Assembly (NCBI GenBank): GCA_040235395.1
Contig: JBECKS010000130.1
Location: 1-64,000, forward strand
DNA length: 64,000 nt
Direction of reading: 5' to 3'
Source of the DNA: JBECKS01 sp040235395
GTDB lineage: Bacteria; Pseudomonadota; Gammaproteobacteria; Pseudomonadales; JBECKS01
Below the pieces are notes generated by a model. It was given only the letters and a program-made list of their open reading frames with translations. It made no database searches and was not told where the DNA came from. The translations under genes were made by a program, and so were the position numbers. This document shows, piece by piece, positions 25,807 to 35,455 of the stretch. Each line of letters begins with the position of its first letter. Position 1 is the stretch's first letter.

Positions 25807-26674
25807 CAGCAGACTCCACATGACTGGTTTTTTCGCTAATACTTTCCCATTTAGCATCTTCTTTAAACACGAGTAATACATGTCGAGAACGATCAAGCTT
25901 TGCCAAGGGCTTTACAATAATCTCTGCAAACTGCCGACCAACCTGGCGATTTACTTCCTTCACAATGCCCACAGGGTAACCCTGCGGAAAACGCCCACCT
26001 AGCCCGGAGCTAACGAGAATATCCTCGACTTCGATGTCTACCGTGTTTGGAACGTGGCTTAAACTAAGCTCATCAATAACACCTGTACCCTGTGCTATGG
26101 CTCTCACACCATTCCTTACCACTTCTACTGATAGCCCATGGCGTGCATCTGTAATCAGCAAGCCACTGCTGCTGAATTCACTTACAAAGACAATCTGACC
26201 CATCAAACCACTAGCATCAATAATGGGCATTCCTACGAAAACGCCATCGCTAGCGCCTTTGTCCAAAACTACTTTATGTGAAAAAGGATCACTATCTAAA
26301 CCCACAATTTCAGCAACAAGCACTGAGTCAGATAAGGTCGATGATGAACCCAACAACTCCTTTAGGCGAATGTTCTCAGCCGTTAAAGAAGCAAATTTCT
26401 GGATTCGCCTTTGCATAATCTGAGCCTGCTCCCTTAACTCTGCATTCTCTTCCAGTAAGGTCTTACGAGATTTCAGGTTTTCGCCCAACCATTCTGAAAG
26501 TTGGCCAGGTGCAAAAGCAGGATATTCAACGAGAGGTTTTGTATAAGAAAAAACAAGACGGGGTTTTTGCAACCAATTACTACTGCTATCAACAAAAAGC
26601 AGCACAAATGCAACAACAACACATATTGCAAAAGTCCGGTTTAATGAAGAGTCATTTGCAAAAATGCTAGCCAT
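25799..26674 (-). CDS. mreC: Rod shape-determining protein MreC
   Basis: MreC is a bitopic periplasmic scaffold that contacts PBP2 and MreD. The 291-residue protein has one membrane helix (about 12-29), a coiled coil (about 68-105, LLEENAELREQAQIMQRR) and two beta-barrel lobes with the conserved GLDSDPFSHKVVLDKGASDGVFVGMPI and the SSGLGGRFPQGYPVGIV stretch. It follows mreB by 62 bases and shares its 3' end with the mreD start. Confidence 0.94.
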   Translation of the reverse strand: MASIFANDSSLNRTFAICVVVAFVLLFVDSSSNWLQKPRLVFSYTKPLVEYPAFAPGQLSEWLGENLKSRKTLLEENAELREQAQIMQRRIQKFASLTAENIRLKELLGSSSTLSDSVLVAEIVGLDSDPFSHKVVLDKGASDGVFVGMPIIDASGLMGQIVFVSEFSSSGLLITDARHGLSVEVVRNGVRAIAQGTGVIDELSLSHVPNTVDIEVEDILVSSGLGGRFPQGYPVGIVKEVNRQVGRQFAEIIVKPLAKLDRSRHVLLVFKEDAKWESISEKTSHVESADD

Positions 26675-26736
26675 AAAACACTAGCCTTTTGTTTCAGGTA
26701 TATTGATAAGACGAAAATTTGTTTTGAATACAAACA

Positions 26737-27765
26737 CTAGCTAGAAGAAAGCATTTCCAGATTAGACATCTCCAGAGCCTTACCACCGCCCCTTGCGACA
26801 CAGGTTAAGGGGTCTTCTGCAACGATAACTGGCAGCCCTGTCTCCTCTGATAACAACTTGTCCATACCCCTCAAAAGCGCTCCACCACCAGTCAAGACAA
26901 CACCACGTTCAGCAATATCTGCCGCCAGCTCAGGAGGAGACTGTTCAAGTGCGCCTTTTACTGCACTCACAATGCCCGTAAGTGGTTCCTGCAAAGCCGT
27001 GAGGATTTCTTCGCTACTCAAAACAAAGGAGCGAGGTACACCTTCTGCCAGATTTCTACCTCTGACATCAATTTCCCTGACCTCAGTCAAGGGAAATGCA
27101 CAACCAATTTCCTGCTTTACGCGCTCGGCAGTGGCATCCCCAATCAAACTGCCATACTGGCGCTTTACATAGGTAATAATTGCTTCATCAAAGGTATCGC
27201 CTCCAATACGCACACTATCGGCATAAACCACACCGCCTAAGGAAATAATCGCAATTTCCGTTGTGCCGCCACCAATATCCACAACCATTGAACCGGCAGC
27301 ATCCTCCACGGGCAAACCAGCGCCAATTGCTGCTGCCATCGGTTCATCAATCAAATAGACTTCTCTGGCCCCAGCACTCAAAGCCGATTCTTTGATCGCT
27401 CTTTTTTCTACTTGTGTAGACTTGCAAGGCACGCAAATCAAAACCCTTGGGCTTGGCGCAATGATTCTGGTTTCATGAACAGAACGTATAAACTCCTGAA
27501 GCATCTTCTCAGTCACCAGAAAATCAGCAATCACCCCATCTTTTAAGGGTCTGATAGCAGTAATGTTCCCGGGAGTCCTACCAAGCATGCGCTTCGCAGC
27601 TTTACCCACAGCCACAACACTTTTCTGACCGCCGGAAGTCCGAATTGCCACCACCGATGGTTCGTTCAGAACGATACCTCGCTCTTTAACATAAATCAGA
27701 GTGTTCGCTGTTCCCAAATCAATAGATAAATCAGTAGAGAAATAACCGCGTAAGCGTTTAAACAT
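26737..27765 (-). CDS. mreB: Rod shape-determining actin homologue MreB
   Basis: MreB polymerises under the inner membrane and positions the peptidoglycan elongation machinery. The 342-residue protein is typical in length (E. coli 347). Nucleotide-binding motifs of the actin fold are present: DLGTANTLIY near the start, MVVDIGGGTTEIAII in the middle and LTGGGALLRGMDK toward the end. It heads mreBCD. AGGAAACCAAGATT before the ATG supplies a ribosome binding site, and a hairpin (27793-27825) lies just upstream of it. Confidence 0.96.
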   Translation of the reverse strand: MFKRLRGYFSTDLSIDLGTANTLIYVKERGIVLNEPSVVAIRTSGGQKSVVAVGKAAKRMLGRTPGNITAIRPLKDGVIADFLVTEKMLQEFIRSVHETRIIAPSPRVLICVPCKSTQVEKRAIKESALSAGAREVYLIDEPMAAAIGAGLPVEDAAGSMVVDIGGGTTEIAIISLGGVVYADSVRIGGDTFDEAIITYVKRQYGSLIGDATAERVKQEIGCAFPLTEVREIDVRGRNLAEGVPRSFVLSSEEILTALQEPLTGIVSAVKGALEQSPPELAADIAERGVVLTGGGALLRGMDKLLSEETGLPVIVAEDPLTCVARGGGKALEMSNLEMLSSS

Positions 27766-28312
27766 AATCTTGGTTTCCTAGTACATCCACTAAGGCAGGC
27801 TTATTGGTGAAGCCTCAACCTGCCTAATGTAGCCAATTTCATTGCAGCGCGTATAATGCCCGTGCTGACTGCATTTTGAATTTGATTTTTCGGTTGTTGT
27901 TCTATGTTGTTTTGCTGAAGGCTGACTTTCTAGCGGCTTTCCGGTCTCGCTAAGGCTATTTCTACAAAGCACTAGGCTGACTTGAAAAGCTAGCGCTCGT
28001 TACTTCACTAACAATCACTGGACACTTAAATACTCTTTTCAGTCCGAGTTCAATCCGATTATCTTCACCCTGCGGCGGCAAAATACACGCTTCTTGCCAG
28101 ATATACTCGCCACACAATAGAGCTCTCGCTCGCTAACAGAAAGAGGCTCAAAATGGCATCTGAATCTGGCTGAAACATAGAGATAATGCGACCTTCAGGG
28201 CAGCGATAAATGTATCAATGCTAGCCTTTTTGAGCAAGGGTATTCATTAGTAAATCGGTTTTAATTTCTTGAACAAAATAAGCACCACTTTCCAAGAACA
28301 GACACTTTTACC
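27766..28312. other. Long divergent region between mreB and gatC
   Basis: This 547-base gap has no credible protein gene. It contains a 7-bp inverted repeat AGGCAGG/CCTGCCT (27793-27799 and 27819-27825) with a nested CTT/AAG, just upstream of the mreB ribosome binding site; three direct copies of GCTGACT at 27864, 27921 and 27976, two of them within AGGCTGACTT; and a plus-strand promoter-like pair. An untranslated leader or small RNA is possible. The gatC promoter was not clearly located. Confidence 0.45.
27830..27857 (+). promoter_or_regulatory. Candidate plus-strand promoter in the mreB-gatC gap
   Basis: TAGCCA (27830-27835), a 16-base spacer and a perfect -10 TATAAT (27852-27857). Transcription would start near 27864 and run about 450 bases before gatC, suggesting either a long leader or a separate short RNA. 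The -35 matches 4 of 6. Confidence 0.35.
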
Positions 28313-28603
28313 ATGAGCAGAATTACACAAGAAGACATCCAGCATATAGCCGAACTTGCCAAAATTCATGTCGACGAAAAGGAAGGAGAGAATATTAGCC
28401 AGAAGCTTAGCAATATTCTTGACCTGGTCGAAAAGATGCAAGGCATTAATACTGAAAACATTGAGCCTCTAGCTCATGCTATTTATCAGAATCAGAAACT
28501 GAGAAACGATATTGCAACAAGCGAAAATCAACGCGACTACTACCAACGGCTTGGACAGGTAACTGAAGACGGTTTTTATCTTGTTCCAAAAGTCATTGAA
28601 TAA
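28313..28603 (+). CDS. gatC: Asp-tRNA(Asn)/Glu-tRNA(Gln) amidotransferase subunit C
   Basis: GatC is the small stabilising subunit of the GatCAB amidotransferase, which converts mischarged Glu-tRNA(Gln) and/or Asp-tRNA(Asn). The 96-residue protein starts MSRITQEDIQHIAELAKIHV, the family N-terminal pattern, and has the central EPLAH segment. It is followed by gatA 32 bases later. No good ribosome binding site is visible before the ATG. Presence of gatCAB suggests that this organism makes at least one of Gln-tRNA or Asn-tRNA by the indirect route. Confidence 0.93.
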   Translation: MSRITQEDIQHIAELAKIHVDEKEGENISQKLSNILDLVEKMQGINTENIEPLAHAIYQNQKLRNDIATSENQRDYYQRLGQVTEDGFYLVPKVIE

Positions 28604-28635
28604 TTTTTTTACAAACAGATTTTTAATTGATTGAC

Positions 28636-30090
28636 ATGTTTAAGAAAAACATAACAGAACTTGCCCAAGCACTGCAGGCAAAAAATATTTCCAGCCTTGA
28701 ACTAACGCAGTTATATTTAGGAAGGATTAAAGAATTTAATCCCACTCTTAATGCAGTCATCACACTTTGTGAAGAAACAGCTATTAAACAAGCAAAGGCA
28801 GCTGATACTTTATTATCAAAAGGAAATACCCATCCCTTGCTTGGCATTCCCCTTTTGCACAAGGATATTTTCTGCACCAAAGACATCAAGACAACTTGCG
28901 CTTCCAAAATGCTTGATAATTTTATCGCTCCCTATAACGCAAGTGTTGTTGAAAAACTCAACGATTGCGGCATGGTGACACTAGGCAAAGTCAACATGGA
29001 TGAATTTGCCATGGGCTCATCCAATGAAACCAGTTATTACGGCGCTGTAAAAAATCCTTGGGATTTACAAAAAGTGCCTGGCGGATCTTCGGGTGGTTCC
29101 GCCGCAGCCGTTGCAGCAAGACTTGCACCTGTAGCAACAGGAACAGATACCGGCGGATCAATCAGGCAACCAGCATCACTTTGCGGAATAACTGGTCTGA
29201 AACCAACTTACGGTCGCGTGTCTCGCTGGGGAATGATTGCATTTGCATCAAGCCTTGATCAGGCAGGCCCAATGACACAGAACGCTAACGACGCAGCACT
29301 CCTATTAAATGCAATGATGGGTAGCGATGAAAAAGATTCAACCTCTTTGATTCTGCCTGAAGAAGATGTGTGTAGAAAATTAACAGATTCAATACAGGGA
29401 CTAAAAATTGGCATTCCCAAACAGTTTACAATTGAGGGCTTAGACGCCGACATTGAAAAAAGTATTCAGGACGCCATCAAGGTTTACGAAAAATTAGGCG
29501 CCACTATTACCGAAGTTGATTTACCCTACCTTGATCTTTCCATCCCGGCTTACTATGTGATTGCTCCTGCAGAATGCTCCTCAAACCTTTCTCGTTTTGA
29601 TGGAGTACGTTTTGGATATCGCTGTGAAAACCCAATAGATTTGCAGGACATGTATAAACGGTCCAGAAGCGAAGCCTTTGGTGCAGAAGTTAAAAACCGC
29701 ATATTAATTGGTACCTACGCCCTATCAGCTGGCTATTACGATGCCTATTACATCAAGGCACAGAAAATAAGACAGCTTATCAAACATAACTTTGATGATG
29801 CCTTTAAACAGGTAGATGTATTGTTGTCGCCAAGTTCCCCAACCACGGCGTTTGGCTTGGGTGAAAAAACAAACGACCCTGTTGCTATGTATCTTTCTGA
29901 TATTTACACGATTGGCGCCAATCTCGCTGGCGTCCCAGCAATGTCTATACCTTGTGGTTTTAGCAAAGGCTTGCCAGTTGGCTTACAACTCATTGCACCC
30001 GCCCTAAAAGAAGCAGAGCTCCTTAATTATGCTCATCAATATCAACTTCAAACAGACTGGCATCTAAAAATTCCGGAACAATTTTCGTAA
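28636..30090 (+). CDS. gatA: Asp-tRNA(Asn)/Glu-tRNA(Gln) amidotransferase subunit A
   Basis: GatA is the glutamine amidase that releases ammonia for GatB. The ATG at 28636 (MFKKNITELAQALQ) gives 484 residues; a TTG three codons upstream is less likely. The amidase-signature triad is intact: K76 in LLHKDIF, S151 in PGGSSGGSAAA and S175 in TDTGGSIRQPA, with the same 75- and 24-residue spacings as well-studied GatA enzymes. It is the middle gene of gatCAB. Confidence 0.95.
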   Translation: MFKKNITELAQALQAKNISSLELTQLYLGRIKEFNPTLNAVITLCEETAIKQAKAADTLLSKGNTHPLLGIPLLHKDIFCTKDIKTTCASKMLDNFIAPYNASVVEKLNDCGMVTLGKVNMDEFAMGSSNETSYYGAVKNPWDLQKVPGGSSGGSAAAVAARLAPVATGTDTGGSIRQPASLCGITGLKPTYGRVSRWGMIAFASSLDQAGPMTQNANDAALLLNAMMGSDEKDSTSLILPEEDVCRKLTDSIQGLKIGIPKQFTIEGLDADIEKSIQDAIKVYEKLGATITEVDLPYLDLSIPAYYVIAPAECSSNLSRFDGVRFGYRCENPIDLQDMYKRSRSEAFGAEVKNRILIGTYALSAGYYDAYYIKAQKIRQLIKHNFDDAFKQVDVLLSPSSPTTAFGLGEKTNDPVAMYLSDIYTIGANLAGVPAMSIPCGFSKGLPVGLQLIAPALKEAELLNYAHQYQLQTDWHLKIPEQFS

Positions 30091-30104
30091 GAGCAAAACT
30101 GAAT

Positions 30105-31565
30105 ATGACATGGGAAAGCGTGATTGGACTTGAAATACACGTCCAACTTTCAACAGAATCAAAAATTTTTTCGTCAAGCCCAACAATATTTGGGCAGGAA
30201 CAAAATACTCAGGCAAGCATTATCGATCTGGGTTTCCCCGGTGTGCTGCCCGTATTAAATAAAGAAGCCGTTAACAAGGCCATTCGTTTTGGCCTGGCAA
30301 TCAATGCTGACATTTCAAGGAATACTATCTTTGCCAGAAAAAACTATTTCTACCCTGACCTTCCTAAAGGTTATCAAATCAGCCAGCTTGACGACCCAAT
30401 TGTCGGTAAAGGAGAAGTCAGTATCCAGACTGAGAACGGTAGCAAGCTCATCGGTATAACTCGCGCTCACCTTGAAGAAGACGCAGGAAAGTCCATCCAT
30501 GATATTCACTCTGACCAGACAGCCATTGATTTAAATCGTGCTGGAACACCTTTACTAGAAATCGTTTCTGAACCTGATATGCGCAACGCAAAAGAAGCTG
30601 TTGCTTATTTAAAACTCATTCACTCTCTGGTGCGCTACATTGATATTTCTGATGGCAACATGGCTGAAGGTTCGTTCCGTTGTGATGCAAATATCTCCAT
30701 TCGACCTAAAGGCTCTTCTGAACTAGGTACACGTACTGAACTCAAGAACATCAACTCCTTCAAGTTTGTTGAAAAAGCTATCAATCTTGAAATTCAGAGG
30801 CAAATTGATGTGATTGAAGACGGGGGAAAAATTGTTCAGGAAACGCGTCTATATGATGCGATAAAAAATGAAACACGCTCGATGCGCTCCAAGGAAGAAG
30901 CTAATGATTATCGCTATTTCCCCGACCCCGACTTACTACCCTTAAGTATAGACGACGAATTGATTGAAAATATCCGTAAGGAATTACCTGAGCTTCCCGA
31001 CGCAAAAAAAGATCGCTTCATGCAGACATTCCAACTTGGCGACTATGATGCCTCTATACTTTCACAAGACAAGGGTTGCAGTGAATTCTTTGAAAATACT
31101 TGTGCGCTTTTAACAAAAGCCGACGATGCAAAACTTGTGGCCAACTGGATTAATGGTGATATTAACGCGCGCCTCAACAAGGAAGAGCTCGATTTCGAAC
31201 AGTTAAGAATATCTGCTGAACAATTATCAGGCTTGATTAATCGTATTTCCGATCAAAGCATCTCAAACAAGATTGCTAAACAGGTTTTCGAAATCATGTG
31301 GAGCAATAAAGAAGAAATCAGTGCTGATGCCATCATCGAAAAAGAAGGTTTGAAACAGGTATCCGACAGTGGTGCTATCGAAAAACTGGTGGATGACGTT
31401 ATCAACAGTAACCCTGAACAAGTCGAAAACTTTCGTCAAGCCGAAGAAAAGAAAAAAGGGAAAATGCTTGGCTTCTTTGTCGGCCAGATTATGAAAGCAT
31501 CAAAAGGACAGGCAAACCCTCAACAGGTTAATGAAATTCTACTCAAGAAGCTGAATCAAGAATAA
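30105..31565 (+). CDS. gatB: Asp-tRNA(Asn)/Glu-tRNA(Gln) amidotransferase subunit B
   Basis: GatB binds the mischarged tRNA, activates its side chain with ATP and transfers ammonia received from GatA. The 486-residue protein begins WESVIGLEIHVQL and shows the family blocks LEEDAGKSIHD, DLNRAGTPLLEIVSEPDM, FRCDANISIRP and YRYFPDPDLLPL, with the YqeY-like helical tail (about 330-486). It ends the gatCAB operon and is followed by a strong hairpin terminator. Confidence 0.96.
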   Translation: MTWESVIGLEIHVQLSTESKIFSSSPTIFGQEQNTQASIIDLGFPGVLPVLNKEAVNKAIRFGLAINADISRNTIFARKNYFYPDLPKGYQISQLDDPIVGKGEVSIQTENGSKLIGITRAHLEEDAGKSIHDIHSDQTAIDLNRAGTPLLEIVSEPDMRNAKEAVAYLKLIHSLVRYIDISDGNMAEGSFRCDANISIRPKGSSELGTRTELKNINSFKFVEKAINLEIQRQIDVIEDGGKIVQETRLYDAIKNETRSMRSKEEANDYRYFPDPDLLPLSIDDELIENIRKELPELPDAKKDRFMQTFQLGDYDASILSQDKGCSEFFENTCALLTKADDAKLVANWINGDINARLNKEELDFEQLRISAEQLSGLINRISDQSISNKIAKQVFEIMWSNKEEISADAIIEKEGLKQVSDSGAIEKLVDDVINSNPEQVENFRQAEEKKKGKMLGFFVGQIMKASKGQANPQQVNEILLKKLNQE

Positions 31566-31574
31566 GAGTAATAA

Positions 31575-31607
31575 AAAAGCCGGATTGATTTGATCAACCC
31601 GGCTTTT
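31575..31607. terminator. Rho-independent terminator after gatB
   Basis: AAAAGCCGG-A-TTGAT pairs with ATCAA-C-CCGGCTTTT at 14 of 15 positions around a 3-base loop. The A-run on the left and T-run on the right let it act in both directions, serving gatB and the convergent hypothetical gene at 31633. Confidence 0.85.
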
Positions 31608-31632
31608 AGATAGCTAAGCTAAATGACGCTTG

Positions 31633-32421
31633 CTACTTTCTTACTTTCCCCGTTGCGCTATACCAATTACTGTTAGGGAATTTTTTCTGCCTGGCAGCAA
31701 TTTTCTTATTAATGGCTACTTCAAGCTTTAGCGCTTCAACATCTTCTGACCCCTTAAGGTAGGGAAGTGCGGGCTCCTCAATTAACAATAAAGTTGCTTT
31801 GGCATCACTTAATGGCAACTGTGCTACTAAAGCCTTGATGACTGTGGACGAACCCATAACATCAAAATCTTTCTCCCTGAGTGTTCCACCTTTACTTACA
31901 TAATCCCTCTTCGGCTTAATAAGACGCTTGATGGTTGATAGCGTCAGTTTACGCGTATCTTCATCATCAACATTAAGAAAAACCAGAAGCTTGGGCACAT
32001 CTTCAATGTCGTGCATGTTCTTGAATACATCTTTAGTTAGCCCCCTGGCCTCTTTAACAACATAAGGCTTGTCACTCAATTTCACGAAATACAAGAGGTT
32101 ATTCATATCATCAACACCCAGTGATAGTTCCAGTTTTTCTAGATGGGCCTTGAACTTTTCCTTATCAAGCTTTGACTGATTGAAGACACTCTGTTGTAGA
32201 TAACTAAAGGCAAGAAACATAGTAGCCTGATTATCCTTACTATATTTTTCAGTTAAAGCTATACAAGCCTCATACTTATCATCTTCAAACAACCTTTTTG
32301 CTTGAGATGTCCATGTAGCAGCTTGTACTGAAGATGCAAATAGCATCACAAATGCTAATGTAAAAACCTGGCGGAATATCGTTGTTAATTGATGATTAAC
32401 TATTGATTTATTTTTGTTCAT
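31633..32421 (-). CDS. Hypothetical exported protein
   Basis: I do not recognise this 262-residue protein. A signal peptide with a long, polar N-region is followed by a hydrophobic core and SSVQA cleavage site near residue 34. The mature protein is charged and appears all-helical; AKRLFEDDKYEACIALTEKYSKDNQATMFL split over two helices looks like one or two TPR-type helical pairs. No catalytic motif is visible. It lies between the gatB terminator and yaaA, convergent with gatB, with its own promoter candidate at 32476-32505. Confidence 0.6.
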   Translation of the reverse strand: MNKNKSIVNHQLTTIFRQVFTLAFVMLFASSVQAATWTSQAKRLFEDDKYEACIALTEKYSKDNQATMFLAFSYLQQSVFNQSKLDKEKFKAHLEKLELSLGVDDMNNLLYFVKLSDKPYVVKEARGLTKDVFKNMHDIEDVPKLLVFLNVDDEDTRKLTLSTIKRLIKPKRDYVSKGGTLREKDFDVMGSSTVIKALVAQLPLSDAKATLLLIEEPALPYLKGSEDVEALKLEVAINKKIAARQKKFPNSNWYSATGKVRK

Positions 32422-32475
32422 TGTAAAACCCTCTCCTTCACCTTCTAATTCGTATAATTCGTAATCCGGCTTTCA

Positions 32476-32505
32476 ATTATAGACTTGCTTCTATAAGGAA
32501 GTCAT
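32476..32505 (-). promoter_or_regulatory. Candidate promoter for the hypothetical gene at 31633
   Basis: On the minus strand ATGACT (32500-32505), an 18-base spacer and a perfect TATAAT (32476-32481). A direct repeat of AATTCGTA lies between it and the gene. Confidence 0.5.
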
Positions 32506-32543
32506 TGACTGATTTGTTTGATTGAACACTTGAATACAAGCGC

Positions 32544-33317
32544 TTAGGCTTTTCGTAAAAATACCAGTTCATGTTTGGAGCTTTGCTTGCTATCAAAACG
32601 ATAGCCAGCTTCTGCAAATTTCTTGATGCCTTCTATATTCTGAACTCGGTTTCTAATGAGATAAGCACACATCATACCTCTCGCTTTCTTAGCAAGAAAA
32701 CTAATGACTTTATATTGGCCATTCTTGAAATCCTTAAAAACAGGTGTCACGACTGGAAAATCAAGCGCCTTCTGATCCACTGACTTAAAATATTCATTCG
32801 AAGCTAGATTCACCAGAAAACCATCATCGCTTTCCTTTAAGGCTTTATTGAGATGCGTCGTAATATCGTTTTTCCAGAAGTCATAGAGGTTCTCACCTTT
32901 GGGATTTTTTAACTGTGTGCCCATTTCCAGACGATATGCCTGCATCAAGTCCTTAGGTCGCAGGCATCCATACAAACCGGATAGAATTCGTAAATGCTTC
33001 TGCGCATATTCAAAATCATCTTTAGTGAATTGGTCTGTCGACATCCCCTGATAGACATCTCCTTTGAACGCCAGGAGAGCAGGTTTTGAATTTTTTACGT
33101 TAAAGGGCAAAGACCACTCCTGATAACGTTGTGTATTCAGTTCTGCAATAGAGGTACTCACACCCATTAAAGATACGAAATCCTTGCTTTTAAATGTTTT
33201 CAATTCATCAACCAAGGTTTGTGCATTTTTCTTGAAGACTGGTTGAGAAGGCTTCACAAGTGGGCTTTCTTCAAATTCCATATCAAGTTTTTTTGCTGGT
33301 GATATCACGATAAACAT
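32544..33317 (-). CDS. yaaA: Peroxide stress protein YaaA
   Basis: Members of this family (DUF328) lower free iron during hydrogen peroxide stress in E. coli and bind DNA. The ATG at 33317 gives 257 residues starting MFIVISPAKKLDME, the family's universal start, with AGAGA upstream; an in-frame start 13 codons earlier is rejected. Other conserved blocks are LSGLYGCLRPKDLMQAYRLEMG, DFWKNDIT and NLASNEYFKSV. It is divergent from acs. Confidence 0.93.
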   Translation of the reverse strand: MFIVISPAKKLDMEFEESPLVKPSQPVFKKNAQTLVDELKTFKSKDFVSLMGVSTSIAELNTQRYQEWSLPFNVKNSKPALLAFKGDVYQGMSTDQFTKDDFEYAQKHLRILSGLYGCLRPKDLMQAYRLEMGTQLKNPKGENLYDFWKNDITTHLNKALKESDDGFLVNLASNEYFKSVDQKALDFPVVTPVFKDFKNGQYKVISFLAKKARGMMCAYLIRNRVQNIEGIKKFAEAGYRFDSKQSSKHELVFLRKA

Positions 33318-33417
33318 ATTTTTCTCTTTGTTTTTCCTGTAGTTACAAATGACCACGTATTCTGCTCGATTTATTCGGGCAGTACAATTTTAGAAGCAAA
33401 CCTAGCACTGACTTGAG

Positions 33418-33446
33418 TTGACCGCTTTCCTTATTTAGTCGATTAT
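33418..33446 (+). promoter_or_regulatory. Candidate promoter for acs
   Basis: TTGACC (33418-33423), 17-base spacer, GATTAT (33441-33446), followed 37 bases later by the acs start with AGAGGAAC as ribosome binding site. Confidence 0.45.
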
Positions 33447-33483
33447 CTTGAAGCTCTAATGAATGATATCCAGAGGAACAAAC

Positions 33484-35415
33484 ATGAGTCAGGAAAAGAT
33501 CTATCACGCGCCAGCAAATTATCAGTCTCACCTTAATGAAGATGGTTATCGGGAGATGTATGAAGCATCTATCAAAAACCCGAGTGAATTCTGGAGTGAT
33601 CAGGCAAGAAAAACTCTAGACTGGTTCAAGAAGTGGGATGAAGTCTGTCACGCCGATTTTATCAAAGCGGATATTAGATGGTTCTCTGGTGCAGAGCTCA
33701 ATGTGTCTTATAACTGCATTGACCGCCATCTTCCTGCACGCGCACAACAAACGGCCATCATTTGGGAGGGAGATAACCCTTCGGAAGACAAACACATCAG
33801 CTATGCCGAACTCCATGAGCAAGTTTGTCGACTTGCAAATGTCTTAAAAGCTCGAGGAGTTAAAAAAGGAGATCGCGTATGCATTTATATGCCCATGATT
33901 CCTGAAGCAGCCTACGCCATGCTTGCCTGCACCCGAATTGGCGCAATTCATTCGGTAGTATTTGGAGGTTTTTCACCAAGCGCCCTTAAAGACCGGATTC
34001 TGGATTCCGATTGCCAGACACTCATCACAGCAGATGAAGGCTTGCGAGGCGGCAAGATTGTGCCTCTCAAGGAAAACGCCGATAAAGCGCTAGAGTCATG
34101 CCCTAATGTATCAAGCGTCATTGTAGTAAAGAGAACAGGAAACCCAGTGGGCTGGTCTGAAGGAAGGGATATCTGGTATCACGATGAAATCAGCAAAGTA
34201 TCCCCTGACTGCGATGCCACACCTGTTTCTGCAGAAGACCCCATGTTTATTCTTTACACGTCTGGCTCAACCGGAAAGCCGAAAGGTGTTCTTCACACAA
34301 CGGCTGGTTATTTGCTTCAGTCTGCCCTTACCCATAAATATGTCCTGAATTATCAGGAAGGCGATGTCTACTGGTGTACTGCTGATGTGGGCTGGATTAC
34401 GGGACATTCCTATATTGTTTATGGCCCTCTGGCGAATGGTGCTATTAGCTTAATGTTTGAAGGTGTGCCCAATTACCCCGATGCTTCACGCTGTTGGCAG
34501 GTTATCGACAAGCATCAGGTAAACACCTTCTACACAGCGCCAACGGCTATTCGCGCATTAATGGCTGCAGGTGATAGCTTTGTAGAAGCATGTTCCAGAA
34601 AAAGCCTTAAGCTACTTGGAACTGTTGGCGAGCCAATTAACCCCGAAGCGTGGGAGTGGTACTACCGTGTTGTCGGTGAAGAGCGCTGCCCCATTGTGGA
34701 TACCTGGTGGCAGACTGAAACGGGCTCTGTTCTCATTGCACCCATTCCTGGCGCCTGCCCGATGAAGCCTGGGGCAGCTAGCCTACCCTTCTTTGGAGTA
34801 GAACCCGCTATCCTGGACAATGATGGTAATGAATTAGAGGGAGAGTGTTCTGGAAATCTGGTCATCAAAAGTTCATGGCCAAGCCAGATAAGAACAGTAT
34901 ACGGCGATCATCAACGTTGTATTGATACCTACTTCAGTACCTATAAAGGCTATTACGTCACTGGGGACGGTGCTAAACGCGATCAAGACGGTTTTTACTG
35001 GATAACAGGTCGTGTAGATGATGTATTAAATGTTTCCGGACACAGACTTGGAACAGCGGAAATCGAGAGTGCGCTCGTTCTTCATCCTTATATCGCTGAA
35101 GCCGCCGTCGTTGGCTACCCACATGATATTAAAGGTCAGGGCATCTATGCCTATATCACCCCCATGTCTGGGAAAACAGTTGATGACAACATAAGAAAAG
35201 AGCTTCTTGATCTTGTCACTAAAGAGATAGGTTCCATTGCCAAGCCTGATTTACTCCAGGTGGCACCCTCCCTTCCCAAAACGCGATCCGGGAAAATCAT
35301 GAGGAGAATCCTTAGAAAAATTGCAACCAACGAAATTGATTCCCTTGGCGATACCTCAACACTCGCTGACCCTAGTGTGGTTGATGTACTTATTAAGGAG
35401 CGTTTGAATCAATAA
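33484..35415 (+). CDS. acs: Acetyl-coenzyme A synthetase
   Basis: Acs activates acetate to acetyl-CoA through acetyl-AMP. The ATG at 33484 has AGAGGAAC just upstream and gives 643 residues (E. coli 652). Adenylation motifs YTSGSTGKPKG and WWQTETGS are present; the C-terminal domain has YVTGDGAKRDQDGFYWITGR, and K604 in PKTRSGKIMRR is the lysine acetylated to switch the enzyme off in known species. It allows growth on acetate. It is a single-gene unit, divergent from yaaA, and precedes an unrelated secreted-protein gene. Confidence 0.95.
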   Translation: MSQEKIYHAPANYQSHLNEDGYREMYEASIKNPSEFWSDQARKTLDWFKKWDEVCHADFIKADIRWFSGAELNVSYNCIDRHLPARAQQTAIIWEGDNPSEDKHISYAELHEQVCRLANVLKARGVKKGDRVCIYMPMIPEAAYAMLACTRIGAIHSVVFGGFSPSALKDRILDSDCQTLITADEGLRGGKIVPLKENADKALESCPNVSSVIVVKRTGNPVGWSEGRDIWYHDEISKVSPDCDATPVSAEDPMFILYTSGSTGKPKGVLHTTAGYLLQSALTHKYVLNYQEGDVYWCTADVGWITGHSYIVYGPLANGAISLMFEGVPNYPDASRCWQVIDKHQVNTFYTAPTAIRALMAAGDSFVEACSRKSLKLLGTVGEPINPEAWEWYYRVVGEERCPIVDTWWQTETGSVLIAPIPGACPMKPGAASLPFFGVEPAILDNDGNELEGECSGNLVIKSSWPSQIRTVYGDHQRCIDTYFSTYKGYYVTGDGAKRDQDGFYWITGRVDDVLNVSGHRLGTAEIESALVLHPYIAEAAVVGYPHDIKGQGIYAYITPMSGKTVDDNIRKELLDLVTKEIGSIAKPDLLQVAPSLPKTRSGKIMRRILRKIATNEIDSLGDTSTLADPSVVDVLIKERLNQ

Positions 35416-35455
35416 GCTAAACCAGCTTTCAAACACGAAATTTGACACTTTACCT

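Noticed and set aside
27790..27972. 60-residue minus-strand frame upstream of mreB
   Set aside because: Spans the hairpin and the mreB leader, with no family match or ribosome binding site; the region is better read as regulatory.
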